Of a stretch of 64,000 bases of DNA, positions 45,652 through 58,187 are shown piece after piece. The stretch's first letter is position 1; every line of letters begins with the position of its first letter. The stretch comes from Azolla caroliniana (taxonomy: Eukaryota > Polypodiophyta), in NCBI GenBank assembly GCA_043228905.1, contig JBHGNT010000021.1, positions 12,958,001 through 13,022,000 of the forward strand. Direction: 5' to 3'. The position numbers and the translations under genes are program-made. The notes beneath the pieces were generated by a model that was not told the DNA's origin, did not search any database, and worked only from the letters and a program-made list of their open reading frames with translations.

Positions 45652-48600
45652 ATGGAAGAATCGTTCGGTAGCATGTTCAAGCTCACCGGCTCCAACTACT
45701 CAGTGTGGAAGTTGAAGATGAGGGATATGCTGGTGGTTAAAGATCTTTGGTTGCCGGTTCAGTTTGGGGACAAGAGACATGATAAGATTGACGCCACAAT
45801 ATGGGAGGTGATGCACACGAAGACGACGTCATACATCCGGTGCTTCATCGACATGAGCATGTACAACAACTTCAATGAAGACAACAAGGCTCATGAACTC
45901 TGGGAGAAGATCGACATCATGTTCTAGAACAAGAATACCGTTAATCGGGTTTTGGTATTCCGGAAGCTAGTGAGGCTCTAGTACCAAGAAGGTTCCAGTA
46001 TGGCGGAGCACATGAATGCCTTCCAGGGGCTTATACACCAAGCCACCTCGTTGGAAGTACCTCTCGCCGATGAGATACTCGCATTGCTCCTGCTCGGTTC
46101 CATCCTGGATAGTTGGGAGACGTTAGTTGTCACGTTGGGCAACGCCCGACCGGAAGGAAAATAGTTGTCCCTAGCAAGAGTAAAGTCAAGCTTGCTAGAT
46201 GAAGAAGCTCGCCGGAAGGACCGGGAGTCCGGAACTGATCCGAAGGCCTTGGTCATGGAATATGACCACAACCGGGGAAGAGGCTGGTATCGGAGTCCCC
46301 AAAACCGGGACAAATTAGGGATGAGGTCAAAGTCAAGGGGGAGGCCCACGTGCTTCTATTGCGGGAAGTTGGGACACTTCCAGAAGAACTATCGGCATTT
46401 CTGGAAAGAGAAAGAAACCGGCACTATCTATTTGAAGAAGAGTTCGAACCGAAACGGTTCGGACCAGATTGGAAAGGAGCGTCGACGATCGCAACAAGTG
46501 AAGAGGAACTGATGCTCATTATTGAGGAGAATGAGTTAAACCTTGTCGGCGACGAGACAACATGGGTTGTCGATTCCGGAGCGTCGTTCCACCTGACACC
46601 GGATTGGAAATGCTTCTCATCCTACACAGCCGACAATCATGGTTGTGTCCGGATGGGGAATGAAGGTACATGCCAAATTGTCGGCATAGGAGATGTGCCG
46701 TTGACGACATCAACCAGGTGCAAGTTGTTGTTGAAGGATGTCCGACACGTTCCGGAGGTTCGACTGAACTTGATATCAGCCGATCGGCTAGATGATGAAG
46801 GTTACACGGGTAGCATCCGGAACAGAGTTATGAAGTTCGGCAAAGGGAGCCTAATAGTGGCTCGAGCTCGGAAGGTCAACACGCTATATCTAATGCATGA
46901 CCGGATATGCCGGGAAGAAGTGAATGTAGCATCCGACACTACTAGTGAGCTGTGGCACAAGAGGTTGTGTCACATGAGTCAGAAGGGGATGAAGAGACTT
47001 GCCGAAGACAATCTCATTCCGGTGAAGGACGTGCATCTTGAGAAGTGCACCGATTGCTTGGCCGGCAAGAAAAACCCAACCTCCTTCCGGTCAAGACCAT
47101 CGATGAGACGGAATGCACCACTAGAGCTGGTGCATATCGATGTGTGTCAAGTGGACATGAAGTCACATGCCGGATCACAGTACTTTGTGATGTTCATAGA
47201 TGACCATAGCCGGAAGCTATGGGTCTCACCGTTGAAGAAGAAGGATTAGGTGCTATCCTTCTTCAAGGAGCTCCACGCGAGAGTGGAAAGAGAAACCAGC
47301 CGGAAGCTGTAGGCGGTTCGGGCGGACAACAGAGGAGAATACCGGGGGCAGTTCAAGGAGTACTACTGGTCGAAGGGAATCTGGCTTGAGTTTACTGTGC
47401 CGAAGACGCCAGAATTGAACGAGCTGGCTGAATGGCTGAACCAGACCATAATGGAGAGAGTCCGGAGCATGCTTGCACATGCCAAGTTACCCAATACGTT
47501 TTGGGCTGAGGCATTGACGATGATGACCTATGTGATAAACAAATCACCCTCAGTACCCTTGGGAGGAGACTCACCTTGGAAAGTATGGACCAGTAAAGAT
47601 GTAACTTACCAGCATTTGAAGGTGTTCGGGTGTCTCGCATTCGTGCATGTGGCGAAGGACAAGAGAGAAAAGCTGGATCCGAAGTCCCGGCCATGCATAT
47701 TTCTTGGATACGGCGATGATGAGTTCGGTTACCGGGTGTGGGATCTGGTCGACAAGAAGGTGTTCCGGAGCCAGGACATAATCTTCATGGAAGACAGGAC
47801 CATTGCCGATTAGGAGTCGGAGAAGAAGATGATGAACTCTGGATCATCCAATGAAAACCGTCTTGAGGACACAAGGATATACCCAGTTGAAAACTGGACG
47901 CTAGCCAGTAACCGGATGACACTCGACGAACCGGCTGGATACGGACAAGAAACCGAGCCGACCGAAGAAGAAGAAGAAGAAGACACCGGAACTAGACAAG
48001 ATCCCGAATCAGATTCGGATTCGGAACAAATGGAGGAACCTGTTGGGAGACAGGTCCCTCCGGATGGGAAGGGAGAAGAACAGTGCTGATGAACAAACTC
48101 TGGGAGAGCCGAATGATGCAGACCCGGTGAGGAGTACCCGGCTACGGAGAGCCGGATGATGCAAACCTGGTGAGGACCGGATGAGGAGTACCCGACTACG
48201 GAGAGCCGGATGGTGCAGACCCGGTGAGGAGTGCTCACCGGATGAAGAGACATGTTAGTAAATATGTTTATGAGAGTCCATCATGGCTATATTTGTAAAT
48301 AGCCGAAAAGTCATATTAGTATAAATATGACTTAGGGCTAACTTTTAGTTAGTTGTTGTTATTCTTGTTGGTGCAAGGAGAGAGAGAGCGTGGAACTGTG
48401 TACAGAGAGAGAGAGAGAGAGAGAAAGAGGTCGTTGCCTCTGTTGTAACCGCCGCCTGTGGCGAGGATCGTGAGCACGAGGTCATTGCCTCTGTGAACTC
48501 ATTGTTGTACATTCTAGCATAGTGATAGTTTGCAGCCTGTGGGCTGCCGTGGTTTTTCCCTTAGTTTGGGTTTTCCACGTAAACATCCTGCGTACTCGTC

Positions 48601-49491
48601 TCTTCTCTTGTGTCGTGCATTCATTCCCGTTTTCTGTGTATGATTTTAAGTTCGGTTGTGGCCGAGCATTGCGCATAAGGAGCGTTGAGTTCCCGTCAGA
48701 ACCGATTGTCAAAAACCAGGGACGAAGATATCCTAATTGATGAGGGGGAGTCGGAAAGCTTCGAAGAAGCAAATAGAGACACCCACAACCGCAAGTGGTT
48801 GAGTGCCATGCAGGATGAGATGGATTCCTTGCATGAAACCCACCCGTATGAATTGACGGAGTTGCCGAAAGGAAAGAGGGAACTCCGGAACAAGTGGGTG
48901 TACAAGTTGAAACCGGGAGATGCTAGAAACCAGCCGAGATACAAAGCCTGAATTGTAGTGAAGGGTTTTCAATAGAAGAAGGGAGTGGACTTCGATGAGA
49001 TCTTTGCCCCGGTAGTAAAGATGACATCCATCCAGACGGTACTGAGCATAGTGGCAAGCATGCACCTCAACATTCCTACATGGCGACCTTGAAGAAGAGA
49101 TCTACATGCATCAATCAGAATGATTTGAGAAGAAGGGGAAGGAGCACCTGGTGTGCCGGCTGAAGAAGAGCTTATAGGGATTGAAGAAGAGCTCCCTGAC
49201 AATGGTACCGGAAGTTCGACTCCTTCATGACCGACCAAGGGTACCACAAGACGCTGGCTGATCACTGCATGTTTGTAAAGAAATTTGATGGAGGAGACTT
49301 CTTGATACTTCTCCTATATGCGGATAATATGCTGATCGTCGGACGTGACCAAGGCAAGATTCAGATGCTGAAGAAGGCTCTGAACCGAACCTTCTCAATG
49401 AAAGACTTGGGTCCGGCAAGACAAATATTGGGAATGCACATCATCTGGGACCGGTCGAAGAAGCTGTTGTGGGTGTCACAAGAGAAGTACA
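45652..49491 (+). pseudogene. Copia-1 gag-pol relic
   Basis: The start MEESFGSMFKLTGSNYSVWK is the DUF4219/gag opening. Then come the knuckle CFYCGKLGHFQKN with its last Cys changed to Tyr, protease VVDSGASFHLT, integrase (ELWHKRLCHMSQKG, FIDDHSRKLW, KTPELNELAEWLNQ), the linker split by an LTR, reverse transcriptase (LPKGKRELRNKWVYKLKPGD) and YADNM, a lost YVDD motif. There are many stops, for example 45926, 47249, 47309, 47811, 48949 and 48973. Nonfunctional. Confidence 0.92.
48041..48675 (+). repeat. Family LTR embedded in copia-1
   Basis: A second TGTTGGGAGAC... LTR lies within the acidic linker of pol, between EEP and a reading that resumes near EFPSEP. It has the family blocks (TATATTTGTAAATAGC, CGGTTGTGGCCGAGCA) and its own expanded repeat of CCGGATGAxG type. 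The flanks GAACC and TAAGG do not match, so simple solo-LTR formation is not proven. Some copia-1 codons are missing at the junction. Confidence 0.85.
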
Positions 49492-49492
49492 T

Positions 49493-50595
49493 TGTCGTGA
49501 AGATTCCGGGCCATGGTGAGAAACCGGGGAATATCGGAAGAATCAATAGGGTGGAGCATGTGCACTCACCCTTGTAAAAACGTGTGAACAATAGGGGTGC
49601 CTTTATGGCGTCGAGTAGGAGTTAATTTGGGGTAGAGAATCCCATGTAAGTCGGGATTTATCCCACATAGTCACGCAACCCTCACCTTGCTCTATAAAAG
49701 GGAGGGCGCACCCCTTGTAAAAGGGTTCCCCTTCGTGGGTTCCATTTTGGTGTTAATAAACTTATGTGTATAACGTTGATTCCTGTTTTCTCTTCATCTT
49801 GGGGGGTGTTGTCTCTATTCTCTGTTAGGGTTTCGGTGTCATCTAGGTGCGTGCGTTGGCGGTGTGGTCGGGTGTGGCAGGCAACGTGCAGACTGTCTGC
49901 ACCTTTCTTGAGTTCCTGCTTGTTGGTTCTCAGCACTCCATGGTTCGACATGTCTGTGTGTGTGTGGGTGTTGGCTTTGTTGCTTGTGATGAGCTCGCGC
50001 GCTAGGTGGTTCGTTGGTAGGTTTCCCCTCCTTGGTGCGCAAGACCCAACTTGAGTCGGCGAGCTCGTGCGCTCCCTGTAGGCGGCTTGGCGACAGGAGG
50101 TGGTCGTTCTAGAAGAGGCATGCCCTGCACGAGGGTCCCATCGCACGAACGAGCCTGGGAGCTCCCCGACCGGCCCTAGGATGCAGGCTCCCTCTTCCTC
50201 TCCGTGTGGAACTAGCGTCGCGTATGTATGTGTGTGTGTGTTTCTGGTTAGCGTAGGGTCTGAGAGCGGGTGCATGCGTGGTCGCCGGTGTAGAGGTGCC
50301 GGTGGTAACCGGGTGTGTATATGTGTGTGTGTGCATGGGCATGGTTAACCGGGCCATGTCCCGTGCCTCTTTTGGGTCCCTTGTACATACGGGCGAAAGG
50401 GGCGGCACGGACGAGGGCGCACTCTCTCACTTCCCGTGCGATTACTGGTCGCGTCCGGAGAGTATCTAGGATGGAACCGGCCGACAACGTGGCAAGCTCC
50501 GGAGGATTCGGGTTCCCGACAACTCCTCCCCTCCTGGTCCATGACCCCGGTGGTCCCTGCCTGGATCCGACATGCAAGCGCAGATTACTGCGACA
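49493..50595 (+). repeat. 5' LTR of element A
   Basis: A 1.1-kb LTR with termini TGTCG and CGACA and a TATA box (TCTATAAAAGGGAGGGCG) near 49691. The first 380 bp pair with 59001-59385. Open frames on both strands in this GC-rich DNA look like no protein family. Confidence 0.82.
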
Positions 50596-52440
50596 TCTTT
50601 GGTGAACCCGACGTGAAGGGCAGCAAGGTAGGATGGAGTTCGAGGCCGAAGACTTTGAGAAGGAGAGTCGAGAAGAGGCGCATCGAGATGGGCAAGGTCG
50701 AAGAAGTCAACTGTTACAGCGGGGACCGAGTCCCATGAGTTTCGCCGAAGGCTCGACCGTCCAACATAAAGAGGAGGAGCTCCGAGCAGCTCACAAAGTG
50801 TGGTCACCTAGAAGTGAAACGAAGGTGGCGTGCGACGACACGACATCACAGTAGGAAGGGGGCTTGCGGACAAGACAAACGTGGTCGAGCCGGAGGCCAC
50901 GCGGGGCACGACGGTGCCGATACAGGAGAGGGTGTGGGACGAGCCGCCCTCTTTTACATGGGGAGAAAGACCGACCGGGCGAAGGTCGGGAATCAGGAAG
51001 AAGATGATCGAGAGTACAAAACGAGTCTGGTAGGATCGTCATCAGAGCTGAAACTCCAGACATTGGAGAATCAAGCCCAGGCGGGGCTTGATCGATCATA
51101 GAGCGGATGCTTTCCACCGACACCACTAAAAGGGTTAGTGGCCTGGGACAAGTCGTCAGGAGTCGTGACGAAATCGGTGTCCCCACATCTTGACCTGAGA
51201 CTTCGGTAGTTCGAGCCGAAGTGGCGACGTGAGACCGAGTGAGAAGGATGGTGGCAGCAGGAAACGGGAACCAGTGATGCGGGAAGTGTGGATGAGCGAT
51301 CCTACGACGATCCTCACACTGATCCAGAGACTCTGGTAGTCGGCCCAAGAGCCAGTGTGAGACCTAGAGAGAAGGTCGGTGGCAACAGGTGAACGGGATT
51401 AGAAAAAGCAAGGGCCGAAAGAGTGGAATGAGGTATCAGGCCGGCGACGCAACCACAAACCGGATACAGACCCGATTGGCAGAGTCAGCAAGACAAAGAT
51501 CGGACGCACTCGGTACACGAGTCAGTGACCCAACAAATCGGGGGCCCAAGAAGGATCCTTCACACCTGTCCGGAGACCCCAGCAGTTCGGCCGACGTGGC
51601 AACATGAGACTGAGGGTAATGGAAGGTGGCGGCAAGGGGACGAAGGCGGCAACAACAGAAGCACCAAATAACCGAGGCGTCACGCGAACGAAGGAGGCCA
51701 TGCGGGCCGGAACATGGCAAGGGTGATTTTCTTGTAAGCTGCCGAGGACACCCGGTCAAGGAGCGGTGCGCCAAGCCGGAAAGGGCCCACCTGAAAGTAG
51801 ATCGGAAGACTTGTGTGTGGCCATCGAGGGCCAAAGCAAAGCACGAGTACGGGACGACGTTCGTCATAGGCAGTGCCGAACAAGGAAGGCAGAAGACGGC
51901 ACACGGAGGTGCCGAGAACGAGAGCACATGCACGTTACAGACTACGCGGATTGGAGGCCGAAAACAAGATCGAGGGCCGGAGAAGGATCCTCCACACCCG
52001 ATTCGGAGATCTCAACGGCTTAGTCGGAGTGGCAACGACTGGCGTGGCAAGCCAAACCCGAGGTAACAAGCTAGTGGGGGCAAGGGGACGACGCCAAGCG
52101 GAAGGCTCTAAACTGGTGGCAACAACACAAGACAAGAGTGGCCAAGCGGGCTACTACGGGGTGTTCCGCGGACGCGGAGGACACCGGTACGCAGAGAGGC
52201 GGCGATGCACGATCTGGCTGGGCGAGGGCAGACGACACGTGCATGGGAAGTAACTGGATTTCGGCATGGGCGGAGCCGAACACGAGAAGGGGATGCGTGG
52301 CAAACAGAGGTGCCAGAGCGGGACTACAGGCGCGAAGATGGGTTGCCGGTCTAGGTGATCTCGCGTAGAAGGCCGGAGAGGGATCCTCCACACTGGTTCT
52401 GGAGACCTTGGCAGTTCGGTCGCCATGGCAACGTAAGACC
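50596..52440 (+). repeat. Degenerate internal tandem repeats of element A
   Basis: A block recurs at least five times with spacing from about 125 to 450 bp. It reads roughly GGATCCTCCACAC, then GGAGA or GAGAC, CTTGGCAGTTCGG, and GTGGCAACGTGAGACC followed by GGTGGCAACA. Ends of copies lie near 51232, 51370, 51610, 52040 and 52440. Spacer lengths differ, as in the variable UTR arrays of some plant gypsy elements. No coding capacity was recognised. Confidence 0.72.
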
Positions 52441-53438
52441 AATCGTATCCAGTACGGTCCTGTCCAGTGCCAAAAGTTATGTGAAGCATTCCTCAAACTC
52501 CCAGAGGAGCATCGATGCATTCCTCCCCTTCCCGGGGGTCTCTACCCAATCCACAAAGTCCCGCTTCATTAACCGAAGCGCGTCATCAAGACCATACCGT
52601 TTGAGGAGCCGCGCTTCGAATTCTCCCTAGGACCGCCATCCAGCTTGCACCTTGAGCACCTCTACGTGGATGCCCAACCAGACGCCTTTCCTCCGGGATA
52701 TACCTCATCACCATTTCGGCTCGGTAGACCACCAAATCGAACCGGCCTATTGTGCTGACAATTGCTTCAATGGCCCTATCGAGGGCGCCCATGCCCTCAC
52801 AAGCACTTACTATCTGATCGACTGCTGCCGCCATGGCTTCGACAAGCTTTGATGCCCTCATCTTCGATTCCTCTGCCGCCTTGTTTCACATCGGGTTCAC
52901 CAAATAGTTTCTTCTTATTCTGCATGTGCAGGCGAAACCAAGGTGGGACTGCGGGGGCCCTGAACCGGGGAATAGTCGGATAGAAGGAGCACCACGAACC
53001 CACGGCCTAGTCACGCACACACAGATACACAAAGACCTCACAAACAGGGTTGAACAACGAGTGAGGTGAATGTATATATATATATAATCAAGATTACAGT
53101 CGGCTAGCCGGCAAGTGCCAACTCGCTGACACCAACTTACACAACACACACAACAACAAGAGATGGAGCCTCTACCGAAAGCACTCAGGCTTTCCATGAA
53201 GCAGAGGCAGCCTCCCAAACCCTGTAGAAAATGATGAAAGACAAAGCAGAAGAGCTCGGTTCCAGTCCGACAACACTTAGTCCTCGACAAAAGCGATCCC
53301 TCTCTTAGACTTCTCCCCTCCCTTTTATAGGCCCCCCGGGGACAAACCGTTATACCCTGGTTACATCATCTTTATTCCCTGTCACCTTGGACAAAGATAC
53401 GCTACGATTTCTTAAACAATAAATGCATACTACCTAGT
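52441..53438 (-). mobile_element. Inverted related element fragment B (gag remnant and LTR)
   Basis: On the minus strand from about 52910 there is TTTGGTGAACCCGATGTGAAA, the same primer-site sequence as element A. A gag-like frame follows (52861-52586: YRAEMVMRYIPEERRL, WMAVLGRIRSAAPQ). On the other side lies an LTR with TATA box CCTATAAAAGGGAGG. That LTR is interrupted at 53439 by copia-2 and resumes at about 58855-58978, probably starting TGTCATGGAG on the minus strand. B therefore sits in the opposite orientation inside A. Confidence 0.65.
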
Positions 53439-54072
53439 TGTTGGGATTACGGTCCCTCCTGATGGGATGGTCGGATGTCCGGGAATCTGGAATGAAGACC
53501 CGGTTCCGGAGCCGGATGATGAAGACCCGGTTCCGGATCCGGATGATGAAGACCCCGGCTACGGAGCCGGATGACGAATGTACCCGGAGAGAGATCCGGA
53601 TGCGGGGACATATTTGTGAATATGTTTTCCAAGAGCCCTTTGAGGCTATATTTGTAAATAGTCCGAAAGTCATATGTGTATAAATATGACTTAGGGCAAA
53701 CTGTTTAGTGCCGCTGGCTGTATGTAGTTGCCTATTGTGTATTGCCACTCTTATGTGTGTGCAAGAGTGAAGAGAGCAGCCGAGAGAGGGAGAGAGTGAG
53801 AGAGAGACGAAGAGGTCGTTGCCTCTGTGTATCACCGCCGCCTGTGGCGAAGACAGTGAGCTCAAGGTTGTTGCCTTGTAGCTTCACCATTGTACATCTC
53901 TGTTTATAGTGATAGTTGGAGTCTGAGGACTCCCGTGGTTTTTCCCATTTAGGGCTTTCCACGTAAAACATCCTGTGTACTCTTCTCTCTATTGTCTTCG
54001 TGCATTTTGTATTTCCTGTTTTCTGTGAGTTGATCCTATTCCTCGGTTGTGGCCGAGCACTGTTTTCTATCA
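53439..54072 (+). repeat. 5' LTR of copia-2
   Basis: A 634-bp LTR from TGTTGGGATTAC to TTTCTATCA. TATA-like sequence (GTATAAATATGAC) lies near 53680, preceded by paired TATTTGTGAATATG and TATTTGTAAATAG segments. A GGATGATGAAGACCCGG minisatellite occupies its first third. Confidence 0.96.
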
Positions 54073-54075
54073 ATC

Positions 54076-54087
54076 TGGTATCAGAGC
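54076..54087 (+). promoter_or_regulatory. Primer binding site of copia-2
   Basis: TGGTATCAGAGC is complementary to the 3' end of initiator methionine tRNA, the usual minus-strand primer of plant copia elements. It lies 3 bp after the 5' LTR. Confidence 0.96.
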
Positions 54088-54103
54088 AAGGTTAACACAG
54101 AAA

Positions 54104-57100
54104 ATGGAAGGCGGCGGTAGTGGGCCTCCGGGCATGATGGTGTTGAACTCACAGAACTACGCCGACTGGAAGATAAAGATGGAAGACCTTCTCATTGTCC
54201 GAGACCTGTACGAACCGATCGACAATGCCGAGATACCCAAGGGGGTAATAGAGTCGGAGTGGAAGCTCCTGAACCGGAAAGCCGTAGCGACGATCCGACA
54301 ATATGTCGATGTAAGTGTTCTGCAACATGTGGCGAACGATACGAACGCCTATGAGATGTGGCAGAAGCTGTCCGGACTGTATGAGAGGAAGAATGCTCTG
54401 ACCCGGACCTCCCTGATGAGGAAGATAGTGAATCTTAAGTACCGGGACGGCGAGAGCATGGTCGAACACGTCAGCACGTTCATGGGATTCGTGAACCAGC
54501 TTGCGGTGATCAAGTTCTCGTTGGATGACGCAATGCAAGCCATCATGCTGATGTGTACCCTTCCGGAGAGCTGGGAGAACTTGGTAGTTACTCTCAGCAC
54601 CTCCTGTAAGGAAGAGAACTTGTCTTTACTAACGGTAAAGACAAGTATTCTAAATGAAGAAGCGCGTCGGAGAGATAAAGAACCGGCCTCCGACTCGAAG
54701 GCGCTGCTTACCGAATCGGAACGGGGAAGACAACGGAACCGGAGTCCGCAAAGACGGGAGAAGTCGGGGACACGGTCACAGTCGAGGGGAAGACCTACAT
54801 GCTTCTACTGTGGGAAGCCGGGGCACTTCCAAAAGAACTGTCGGCATTTCCGGAAAGACAACGGAACCGACGGTACCGATTCGAAGAAGTCACCGGAGCG
54901 AAACGGTGCATACCGGGGAGCCACGGACCGGAGAGGTCCGGATCGGCGAGGGCAGGACCGGAAAGGAACGACGGCACTCGCGGCAAGTGAAGAAGAGATA
55001 ATGCTCATTACCGAAGAGAGGGAGCTGAACCTTGCCGGTGAAGAGATGACCTGGGTGGTCGATTCCGGAGCGTCGTTCCACCTGACCCCGGAGAAGAAAT
55101 ACTTCTCATCCTACACAGCCGGTGAGCACGGCTGTGTCCGGATGGGAAATGAAGGTACATGCCGGATTGCCGGCATAGGAGACGTGTGGCTGATGACATC
55201 AACCGGATGCAAGATGCTGCTGAAGGATGTTCGACATGTTCCGGAGGTTCGATTGAACCTGATTTCGGCCGGGAGGCTAGACGATGAAGGCTACACGGGT
55301 AGCATCCGGAACGGTGTCATGAAGTTCAGCAAAGGGAGCTTGATAGTGGCTCGGGCCAGGAAGGTCAACACACTGTACCTGATGAATTCCCGGCTATGTC
55401 CGGAGGAGCTGAACGTGGCAGCTGACACTACCGGTGAGCTGTGGCACAAGAGACTGTGCCACATGAGCGAGAAGGGGATGAAGAGGCTTGCCAAAGACAA
55501 CCTGATACCGGTAAAGCACGTACACCTGGGGAAGTGTACCGACTGTCTGGCCGGTAAGCAAAACCGGACCTCCTTCCGCTCAAGACCACCGATGAGACGT
55601 AGTGTACCATTGGAGTTGGTACACACTGATGTGTGTCAGGTAGAAACGAAGTCACATGGCGGAGCCCAGTACTTCGTAACATTCATAGATGACCATAGCC
55701 GGAAGCTGTGGACGGCACCGTTGAAGACAAAGGACCAAGTATTGTCCGTCTTCAAAGAACTCCACGCGAGAGTGGAAAGAGAATCCGGCAAGAAGCTGAA
55801 AGCACTACGAGCGGATAACGGAGGAGAATACCGAGGGCAATTCGAGGAGTATTGCCGTTCGATGGGAATCTAGCTCGAGTTTACTGTGCCGAAGACGCCG
55901 GAACTGAACGGGCTGGCCGAGAGGATGAACCGGACCATAATGGAGAGGGTCCGGAGCATGCTAGCACATGCGAAATTACCCAAGGGATTTTGGGCTGAGG
56001 CAATGTCGACGGCGACATATGTGATAAATAGATCACCCTCAGTACCCCTGGATGGAGACACGCCACAGAGAGTGTGGACCGGTAAGGAAGTGTCCTACCG
56101 GCATCTGAAGGTGTTTGGGTGTCTCGCATACGTGCATGTGGCAAAGGACCGGAGAGGAAAGTTAGATCCAAAGACCCGGCCATGCATATTCCTCGGTTAC
56201 GGCGACGACGAGTTCGGCTACCGAGTATGGGACCCGGTCGACAAAAAGATATTCCGGAGTCGTGATATCATCTTCATGGAGGACAAGACACTCGCCGACT
56301 GGGAGTCGGAGAAGAAGATGAAGAGCTCCAAGTCGACCGGTGAGGATCAACTCTACAAGGAGCAGTCCCGACCGGCAAGGGACCGGTTAGCACTCGAGGA
56401 TCCGGCCGAAGACGGTGAAGAAACAGAACCGGCCGAGGAAGATGAAACTGATACCGGAACCGGCCCCGATCCCGAAATGGATTCGGATGAAGAGGAAACG
56501 GAGGAGCCGGTTACCGAAACTCCGGAACGGAGATATCCTCTAAGAGAGAGAAGGGCCCCCCGGAGATTTCCGGAACCAGAGCACGTGCTGCTAACCGACG
56601 AGGGGGAGCCGGAGAGTTTTGAAGAAGCAAAGCTTGACACCCATAGCCGCAGGTGGTTAAGTGCCATGCAGGAGGAGATGGATTCCCTGCATGAGAACCA
56701 CACATATGAACTTGTGGAGTTGCCGAAAGGAAAGCGGGCACTTCGAAACAAGTGGGTGTTCAAGCTGAAACCGGGAGATGCCGGAAACCCCCCGAGATAC
56801 AAAGCCAGGATCGTGGTGAAAGGGTTCCAGCAGAAGAAGGGCGTCGACTTCGACGAGATATTTGCCCCGGTAGTGAAGATGACCTCCATCCGGACGGTGC
56901 TGAGTATAGCGGCAAGCATGGACCTCGAGGTAGAACAGATGGACGTGAAGACGACATTCCTTCACGGTGACCTCGAAGAAGAGATCTACATGCAGCAACC
57001 GGAAGGATTCGAGAAGAAAGGGAAGGAGCACCTGGTATGCCGGTTGAAGAAGAGCCTTTACGGACTGAAGCAGGCTCCCCGGCAATGGTACCGGAAGTTC

Positions 57101-58177
57101 GACTCTTTCATGACCAACGAAGGGTACCACAAAACGCAGTCCGATCACTGCGTGTTTGTGAAGAAGTTCGAAGGAGGAGACTCTCTAATACTCCTCCTGT
57201 ACGTGGACGACATGTTGATCGTCGGACGGGACCAGGTCAAGATACGGATGCTGAAGAAAGCGCTTCACCGAACCTTCTCAATGAAGGACCTGGGTCCGGC
57301 GAGGCAAATACTAGGGATGCACATCATCCGGGACCGGAAGAAGAAGCAGTTGTGGCTGTCACAGGAGAAGTACGTGACAAAGGTGCTTCACCGGTTCAAC
57401 ATGTCGGAAGCAAGACCGGTCGGGTCAACCCTCCCGGCAAACTGCAGGTTGTCCAGCAAGCAAAGCCCCAAGACAAAGGCTGAGAAGGAGGACATGACGA
57501 AAGTACCATATGCCTCTGCCGTCGGAAGCTTGATGTACGCAATGGTGTGTACAAGACCGGACATAGGATATGCAGTCGGAGTGGTGAGCCGGTACATGAG
57601 TAATCCCGGCAAAGAGCACTGGAACGCGGTCAAGTGGATACTCCGATACCTGAAGGGCACGACAAACGTGTGCCTCCGATTCGGCTCCGGTAAGCCCGAA
57701 CTCGACGGCTTTACCGATTCGGATATGTCGGCTGATGCAGATACCAGCTGGTCCACATCAGGGTATGTGATGACGTATGCAGGGGGAGCTGTTTCGTGGC
57801 AGTCGAGGCTGCAGAAGACGGTTGCGTTGTCAACCACGGAGGCGGAGTACATGGCGGCTGTTGAAGCCGGCAAGGAAATAATATGGATGAAGGACTTCAT
57901 TAGAGAGCTCGGTATCCGGCAGGAGGAGTACCGACTCTTCTGCGACAGTCAGAGTGCCATCCACCTTGCGAAGAACGCGGCCTATCACTCCCGGACGAAG
58001 CACATCTAACGAAGATATCACTGGATCCGGGAAAGGATGGAAGACCAGGAGTTCGTGCTGACGAAGATCCACACGGACGAGAACGGGTCAGATATGCTGA
58101 CCAAAGTGCTCACACCCGACAAGCTGGAAGCGTGCCGGAAGAGGGTCGGACTGGAAAGACATCCCATGCCGAAGTGA
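54104..58177 (+). pseudogene. Copia-2 gag-pol polyprotein, two nonsense codons
   Basis: One frame of 1358 codons runs from the ATG at 54104 to the TGA at 58175. Only a TAG at 55871 (Trp in the relative copia-1, GIWLEF) and a TAA at 58007 (after SRTKHI) interrupt it. Order: gag (NSQNYADWKIKMEDLL, LMRKIVNLKYRDGES); knuckle CFYCGKPGHFQKNC; protease VVDSGASFHLT; integrase with ELWHKRLCHMSEKG, CTDCLAG, TDVCQ and RADNGGEYRG; acidic linker; reverse transcriptase with QMDVKTTFLHGDLEEEIY and YVDDM; RNase H with ALSTTEAEYMAAVEAG and [20 protein letters not shown]; end ENGSDMLTKVL. Protein families and order are those of a typical plant copia. Domains otherwise look complete. Confidence 0.96.
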
Positions 58178-58187
58178 AGGGGGAGTT

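Larger units (their letters stand above)
45091..49492 (+). mobile_element. Old Ty1/copia retrotransposon (copia-1), 3' end cut off
   Basis: It has a 5' LTR (45091-45623), a decayed Met-tRNA primer site (ATGTATCAGAGC), gag and most of pol. At 49493 the LTR of element A begins, and the copia frame (VSQEKY) stops dead. It is a diverged relative of copia-2, sharing long protein stretches such as YTGSIRN and VNTLYLM. An extra LTR of the family sits inside it at 48041-48675. Confidence 0.92.

Noticed and set aside
49682-52253. Many 60-197 codon frames on both strands
   Set aside because: GC-rich LTR and repeat DNA has few stops by chance; none shows a known fold, and frames exist on both strands at once.
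56353-57148. Long minus-strand frames opposite copia-2 reverse transcriptase
   Set aside because: Antisense shadows of a highly conserved plus-strand pol gene.
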